Shown here one piece after another: positions 60,601 to 64,000 of a stretch of 64,000 bases of DNA. The first letter of the stretch is position 1. Each line of letters starts with the position of its first letter. A program made the position numbers and the translations under genes. The notes beneath the pieces were generated by a model. It searched no databases. It worked only from the letters and a program-made list of their open reading frames with translations, and was not told the origin of the DNA. Source of the stretch: UBA11358 sp049517655 (GTDB lineage: Bacteria; Verrucomicrobiota; Verrucomicrobiia; Limisphaerales; UBA11358); contig JBEKRQ010000002.1 of NCBI GenBank assembly GCA_049517655.1, forward strand, positions 372,001 through 436,000, in the 5' to 3' direction.

Positions 60601-61973
60601 GTGCAGTCGTGGACTTTGATTTTTTCAGTGGCAAGCCATTCGACGCCACAAGCAAAACCAAAGCCACCATTCGCGCTTGTCAGCGCGCAAAGACGATTTC
60701 GCAGCAGCGACCACGCACGGCCAATTGCAGCGAGGCGGTCATTGTCGTGCGTTTCGCTGTAATGGATGTAAGTGCCGACGCGCGAACTTTGGCGCAGAGC
60801 GTAGTCGAGGTAATCGGCGACTTGCCGGCCGGAATGATTTTGGAAAAGCTCGGAGTAGGCCCATTGCATTCCGCCTTCGGTGAGCAAATTTTCAGTGGCT
60901 TCCCACGAACCACCAAGACCTTCAAGCAAAAAAATGGTTTCGGGGAATTCCTCTTGCACGCGGGCAATGATGTATTGCCATGCGGGCACGGGAATTTTAT
61001 AGCCGGCGTCGCAGCGAAAGCCATCCACGCCGCGGCCACACCACGTCAAAAGCGCGTCGGCGATCTTATCCCAAAGCGCGATATTGTCCTGTTTCAGTTC
61101 AACGAGGTCACCCCACGTGATTCCCCATGCGCCGGGGCTGGCGAAGGTACCGTCGGGGCTTCGCAGGAAAAAATCGGGATGATTTTCCTGCAACACCGCC
61201 CCCCAGCCGGTGTGATTAATGACGATGTCGAGGAATACACGCGCGCCAAGCGCATGCGCCGCGTAGGTGAGTTCGCAAAATTGATCAATGCCGGTGGTGC
61301 GTTGATCGAATTCGACAAGCGCCGGGTCAATCGCCGTCAAATCGAGCGCGGCATACGGACTGCCGAAACGCCCGAAACGCGCGTAGACCGTTGGTGTCGG
61401 ATGCACGGGGAGCAAATGAAGAATGCGACAACCGAGTGTTTGAACGATGTGCGGCAACAAGCGTGCAAGGTCACGGAGTTTGCCGGAAGGCGGAATGACG
61501 GTGTAACCGAGCGAGTCGAGCGGATTGAGTTTTAAGTTGAGTTTTAGGTCCACCGCGACTGCGGCAGTGCGGGTCGGGCCAAACAATCGCGTGAAAGCAC
61601 AGTAAATGGTGTTGGCAGTGCGGTAAAAATTTGGACGCACGCCGATGCCGACATCAGGACCTTCAGGCCAATGTTGCCAGCCTTTTGGGTCGAGCAAATA
61701 AGGTTTGGCTTTGAAGAAACCGACTTCGACAAGCGGCAATTCAATTTCCCAAACGCCGCCATTTTTTTGCATTGGCAAATCACGCCATGAGGCGCCAGCG
61801 TGACCAGGATCGCCGGCGTGTGCGGCGATGATTTCGCGGCGAAGTGCAGCGGCGCGGCCGAGATTGGTGCGAAGCAGCGCGCGCCAGCCGTTGTGCGCGG
61901 CACCCTCCCGCAGCGTGAAGCGAACGCGGTCGCCGACGAAGCATACGAGGCGTTCGCCGGGCTTGGGTGTCAT
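57678..61973 (-). CDS. Glycogen debranching-type fusion: GH13 plus GDE_C (amylo-1,6-glucosidase)
   Basis: 1431 residues from ATG 61973 (a GTG start at 62027 is possible but less likely). The first ~560 residues form a GH13 alpha-amylase barrel: DIVINHTGWG (region I), GVDGFRCDAGYKIP with the nucleophile Asp, ETIFLLEGLGG with the acid Glu, and YSETHDNDRLA. The C-terminal ~480 residues form a GDE_C (GH133) domain: PWFLDWGRDTFIAARGLL, LPNTIHGEDVSNRDTSDAPL and HNGTAWTWTFPVFCEAL. A central beta-rich region joins them. This two-domain layout resembles eukaryotic debranching enzymes. A heptamer array at 60344-60378 is translated in frame. Confidence 0.88.
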   Translation of the reverse strand: MTPKPGERLVCFVGDRVRFTLREGAAHNGWRALLRTNLGRAAALRREIIAAHAGDPGHAGASWRDLPMQKNGGVWEIELPLVEVGFFKAKPYLLDPKGWQHWPEGPDVGIGVRPNFYRTANTIYCAFTRLFGPTRTAAVAVDLKLNLKLNPLDSLGYTVIPPSGKLRDLARLLPHIVQTLGCRILHLLPVHPTPTVYARFGRFGSPYAALDLTAIDPALVEFDQRTTGIDQFCELTYAAHALGARVFLDIVINHTGWGAVLQENHPDFFLRSPDGTFASPGAWGITWGDLVELKQDNIALWDKIADALLTWCGRGVDGFRCDAGYKIPVPAWQYIIARVQEEFPETIFLLEGLGGSWEATENLLTEGGMQWAYSELFQNHSGRQVADYLDYALRQSSRVGTYIHYSETHDNDRLAAIGRAWSLLRNRLCALTSANGGFGFACGVEWLATEKIKVHDCTGLAWGSRDNIVSELAQLNKLLADHPCFFDNAKLTRLSPGDSPVYALLRESAEGKDTTLVLVNTDVGKENSLVFDVSAFRFPLSTFQFDLLGQPLPKTGVTKDKTTFTLGPGACHCLSPTAPTQGLSGDAYRRIRAQAAWALEALGKIVPVETLDTLDWHWLAGQVEHAPANFLAAASEFAARGMKSPLTGMLRDCEARKIFPRVVTWTLLDCRRVTLVPPNHWLLIQDTAPFRATLKIKNAHVVHVQSIAVRDGHVACFPPQETAADAELVLERYAAISQHVSAAIHFLSAHPVTQNTQPQIANPDNLVLLTNGIGGMARICVDLGRVNSKYDCLLGANLHPSVPVDRHVFVKRMRVWASADGFLSPLDAKNLVSFDAGPQAVWQFVANAGDGRTVEIELRAEMLQEKNTTVFSFSRPAANRAHGKQLPPDADVRLTVRFDIEDRNFHWETKRNGGAEYHFSTHTHSLDKKIGFAFSPAPDRQLRAFASSGEYHPQPEWCENIPHPADQSRGQTGSGDAYSPGWFELPLPKGASVTLVATAEADWSSFGVPASGGNDRTKPEHQTFEEQLIQAARAFVVRRDQGKTVIAGYPWFLDWGRDTFIAARGLLAAGMVDEVKQILLTFAKLEKDGTLPNTIHGEDVSNRDTSDAPLWFAVACEELAQAKPGFYSAFVDSTKRTIRDVLQSIATNYIGGTPNGIRMDADSALIWSPSHFTWMDTNHPAGTPREGYPVEIQALWIRLLRQLEKIGEHGEQKKWRELGERAMASLEKFFWLEERGCYADLLIAKSGQSPAGSKVDDAFRNNYLFAVSLGLVTGERAKRCIEAALKFLVVPGGLRSLAPLPVSVPLPIYHGGHLLNNPAEPYCGRYEGDEDTRRKPAYHNGTAWTWTFPVFCEALARAWSRDAGAPEAAAAARAYLSSMEQLMNEGCLGQVPEILDGDAPHVQRGCDAQAWGATEALRVWKLLNSHNIQAK
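60344..60378. repeat. Heptamer tandem repeat inside the debranching-enzyme gene
   Basis: Five 7-base units: GAAAAGT, then GGAAAGC three times, then GGAGACA. The three exact units total 21 bases, so the frame is kept. Translated on the minus strand as SAFRFPLSTFQFD, in the linker after the GH13 barrel. Confidence 0.75.
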
Positions 61974-62174
61974 GGTTGGAATTGGCCGTTCCACTTGAAA
62001 ATTTTTAGCACGAAAGCGTGAAGGCACAAATCACAAAAGTGCTTTTGCGGGGTTTTCGGAAAGGGTTCCTTTGGTTTGATTTTGAAATAACGGCGTTTAA
62101 TCTGGCAGGGAAGTTGCTTAAAAGTTGTTTTTGTTGTATTTGTTGGGTGAAAATGACGGCGATGGGTTTCAAGC

Positions 62175-63029
62175 ATGGCTACAACGGCATTAAATGCAAG
62201 TGAAGAAGCTCAATTGCGGCAGACGATTGAGATGTTCGAGGTTATTGTGCAATCGCAGCCAAACGATTGCCAGTCACTGGAAATTCTCAAGGAAGCCTAC
62301 ACCAAGCTTGGGCGCGAGGAGGATGTCATCAACACGTCCAAACACATCGCGCAAGCCTACATGCAAATGGGGCAACTTTCGTCGGCGATTTTGGAATATG
62401 AGACAGTTTTGCAACTCCGTCCCAACGACGCTGACGTGCAGGCGGCGCTCAAACAAATCGGAGATAAAGCCAGCAATGCAGCGGTTCAGCAAATCGCTGA
62501 CGTGGGACCAACGGCACTGACGCCCTCCTTGGCCACAACGGGGTTCAGGAAAAAAACGCGCGCCACGACTGTTACGGAAGTGGATGACGGCCGCAAGGCG
62601 ATGTATAAAGTTTTTGTCGAAGACCGCGTCATCAACGCAGGCGATTTTGATTTGTGCTGGCGATCGCCGGATTTAACGGTGTCACCGCCGGACGTGGTCG
62701 TGCCATTCATTCACACACTTTCGGAAAAAGGCGTTTTACAGACGGAGAAATCGCTCAAGCTCCTGAGCGATAAAACGCGCCTGGCTTTTTTGCCACTGGA
62801 CAAATATGAAGTGGACACCGAATTGACGCGCGGTTTCCCGATGGCCATTTGCCGTCGCTGGTGTGTGTTGCCTTTCGATCGGATGAGCAAAGCCATTTTG
62901 GTGGCTACGGCGAATCCATTTAATCAACAGGCGGCCAAAGAACTGGCTGGGACCACTCCAAACCGGTTGCTTTGGTACCTGGCGTCACCATCCGAGTTGA
63001 TACAAAACATCCGTGCAGCGTTCCATTAA
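62175..63029 (+). CDS. TPR protein with MshEN/GspE-N-like C-terminal domain
   Basis: 284 residues. TPR-like helices from about 15 to 110 (IEMFEVIVQSQPNDCQSLEIL, first 20 residues; YEMQ-type repeat SSAILEYETVLQLRPNDADV), then a C-terminal domain with CRRWCVLPFDRMSKAILVAT followed by ANPFNQQAAKEL, which matches the 'PFxxxxxLxVAxxNPxN' pattern of MshEN domains that bind c-di-GMP in PilB/GspE ATPases. Its neighbour is a PilB-like gene carrying a second MshEN domain, so it may be an adaptor for that ATPase. Start ATG 62175. Confidence 0.72.
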   Translation: MATTALNASEEAQLRQTIEMFEVIVQSQPNDCQSLEILKEAYTKLGREEDVINTSKHIAQAYMQMGQLSSAILEYETVLQLRPNDADVQAALKQIGDKASNAAVQQIADVGPTALTPSLATTGFRKKTRATTVTEVDDGRKAMYKVFVEDRVINAGDFDLCWRSPDLTVSPPDVVVPFIHTLSEKGVLQTEKSLKLLSDKTRLAFLPLDKYEVDTELTRGFPMAICRRWCVLPFDRMSKAILVATANPFNQQAAKELAGTTPNRLLWYLASPSELIQNIRAAFH

Positions 63030-63033
63030 AGCC

Positions 63034-64000
63034 ATGGCCAAAGTCAAATCATTCGGAGAACGGATTGCCGACGCGCTCGTCGAGGACGGCTTGTTGAGCG
63101 CGCAACAGGTGGAGGAATTGCTCGAGCAGCAAAAAAAAGGAGGCACACGCCTTGTCAAGCTGATGCTCGAAAAAGCTTATGTGAGCGATCAAGACCTGAC
63201 CGTTTCCATGGGGCGCGTGCTCAACGTGCCGTCAGTCAATCTCGCCCGCTTGAAGATCCCGGTGGAGATTGCTGAACTCGTGCCGCGCGACACCGCGCAT
63301 AATTACAAAATCATCCCTGTTTCACAGTTGGAAAACAAATTATTCCTTGCGATGGCTGATCCGTTGAACGTCCTCGCCCTCGACGATGTCAAGCGCCTGA
63401 CACATCTCGAAATCGCCCCGCTTATCGCTTCGGAAAAAGCCATTCTCGACAAGCTCAACGCGGTTGACTCCGCCAAAAGCAGTTCAATAGAAGACATCAT
63501 CCAAGATGCCGAAAAGCAACTTGAAGCTGGCGTGGAAGCCGACTCCATTGAAACCATCAAGGAAACCCTCGAGGATGTGAACCTCGACAAGCTCGCTGCC
63601 TCCAGCGAAGAAGCGCCCGTCATCAAACTCGCCAACCTCATCGTCGTTCAAGCCATTAAAGACCGTGCCAGTGACGTGCATTTGGAGCCGTTCGAAAGGA
63701 CAATGCGCCTGCGTTACCGCATTGACGGCGTGCTGATAGACGCCACCCCGCCGCCCAAGCAATTGCAACTGGCTTTGGCTTCGCGTTTCAAAATCATGAG
63801 CAGCCTCGACATCGCCGAACGGCGACTGCCGCAGGACGGACGTATACGCGTGCGCGTCAGTGGCAAGGATTACGACCTTCGCGTTTCCGTTCTGCCCACC
63901 ATTCACGGCGAGAAAATCGTTCTTCGCGTTCTCGACAAGACCACCCTCTCCACGGGCATTGATAAACTGGGTTTGGACCCCGAAACCTTCAAACAAGTCA
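63034..64000 (+). CDS. PilB/GspE-type secretion/pilus ATPase, N-terminal part (cut by window end)
   Basis: Open from ATG 63034 to base 64000 (about 322 residues). N-terminal MshEN-like domain (LMLEKAYVSDQDLTVSMGRV, IIPVSQLENKLFLAMADPLN), then the ATPase N2 domain with VVQAIKDRASDVHLEPFE and the start of the catalytic part (IRVRVSGKDYDLRVSVLPT, HGEKIVLRVLD). Walker A and B lie beyond the window. It drives pilus extension or type II secretion. Adjacent 5' to it is a TPR-MshEN protein, only 4 bases away. Confidence 0.85.
   Translation, partial: MAKVKSFGERIADALVEDGLLSAQQVEELLEQQKKGGTRLVKLMLEKAYVSDQDLTVSMGRVLNVPSVNLARLKIPVEIAELVPRDTAHNYKIIPVSQLENKLFLAMADPLNVLALDDVKRLTHLEIAPLIASEKAILDKLNAVDSAKSSSIEDIIQDAEKQLEAGVEADSIETIKETLEDVNLDKLAASSEEAPVIKLANLIVVQAIKDRASDVHLEPFERTMRLRYRIDGVLIDATPPPKQLQLALASRFKIMSSLDIAERRLPQDGRIRVRVSGKDYDLRVSVLPTIHGEKIVLRVLDKTTLSTGIDKLGLDPETFKQV

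Noticed and set aside
60552..61535. Plus-strand open frame inside the debranching-enzyme gene
   Set aside because: Shadow of the high-GC coding strand; no signature, and the opposite strand has clear GH13 motifs.
1..64000. CRISPR array
   Set aside because: Repeats seen are 7- or 10-base tandem arrays or single palindromes; none has 24-40 base direct repeats with unique spacers.

Overview
The window looks like chromosomal DNA of a diderm bacterium, most likely a Verrucomicrobiota relative (inference). It carries a complete Tol-Pal set, TolC, MurJ and heptose genes (Gram-negative envelope). A small lipoprotein resembles the exosortase-associated TIGR04073 family, typical of Verrucomicrobia/Lentisphaerae, and EF-P has a PGN loop. 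Genes are dense, many pairs overlap by 4 bases (ATGA/GTGA), and short tandem repeats are scattered through the sequence. I saw no tRNA, rRNA or CRISPR array, and no gene-free stretch longer than about 300 bases.

Left part (1-31 kb), mostly housekeeping: end of an ExeA-like ATPase plus a GspB-like protein (1-623), TolC-family protein, trigger factor, a small accessory patch (3875-6196) with three unknown genes, an attC-like hairpin and an IS1-like transposase, bioD, a GT-C/TPR membrane protein, tolQ-tolR-tolA-tolB-pal (9133-12879), tatA-tatC, a TIGR04073 lipoprotein, ispE, murJ, tyrS, a sugar nucleotidyltransferase, ptsI, efp, nrdR with a coupled unknown gene, a HIT protein, a REP-flanked RAYT transposase (24584-25195) beside an aminotransferase, arginine decarboxylase speA, and a Nif3-like protein.

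Middle and right part (30-57.7 kb), a large surface-glycan locus: a YfhO-like membrane protein, glycosyltransferases, a Wzx-like flippase, two FkbM-type methyltransferases, and sugar-nucleotide genes. These form modules: (i) RfbF-like cytidylyltransferase, LhgO-like oxidase, two epimerases and RfbC; (ii) Gmd, a Gmd-like SDR and an NDP-sugar C-methyltransferase-like enzyme, which could make a branched 6-deoxy sugar; (iii) an epimerase, a UDP-glucose-dehydrogenase homologue lacking the catalytic cysteine, an SDR, a Gfo/Idh/MocA oxidoreductase, then HddA, HddC, GmhA-like, GmhB and a transaldolase, which make GDP-D-glycero-alpha-D-manno-heptose; (iv) on the other strand a GT9 heptosyltransferase and an RfaE2-like adenylyltransferase of the ADP-beta-heptose branch.

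Right end: a 1400-residue glycogen-debranching-type fusion (GH13 plus GDE_C), a TPR-MshEN protein and the start of a PilB/GspE ATPase, so type II secretion/type IV pilus genes lie at both ends of the window.

No single complete new system is proven. The best leads are the attC-like hairpin/IS patch, the REP-RAYT unit with a duplicated aminotransferase tail, the heptamer tandem repeats that also sit inside genes, the Cys-less UGDH homologue in the heptose operon, and unusual insertions in TyrS and TatC.
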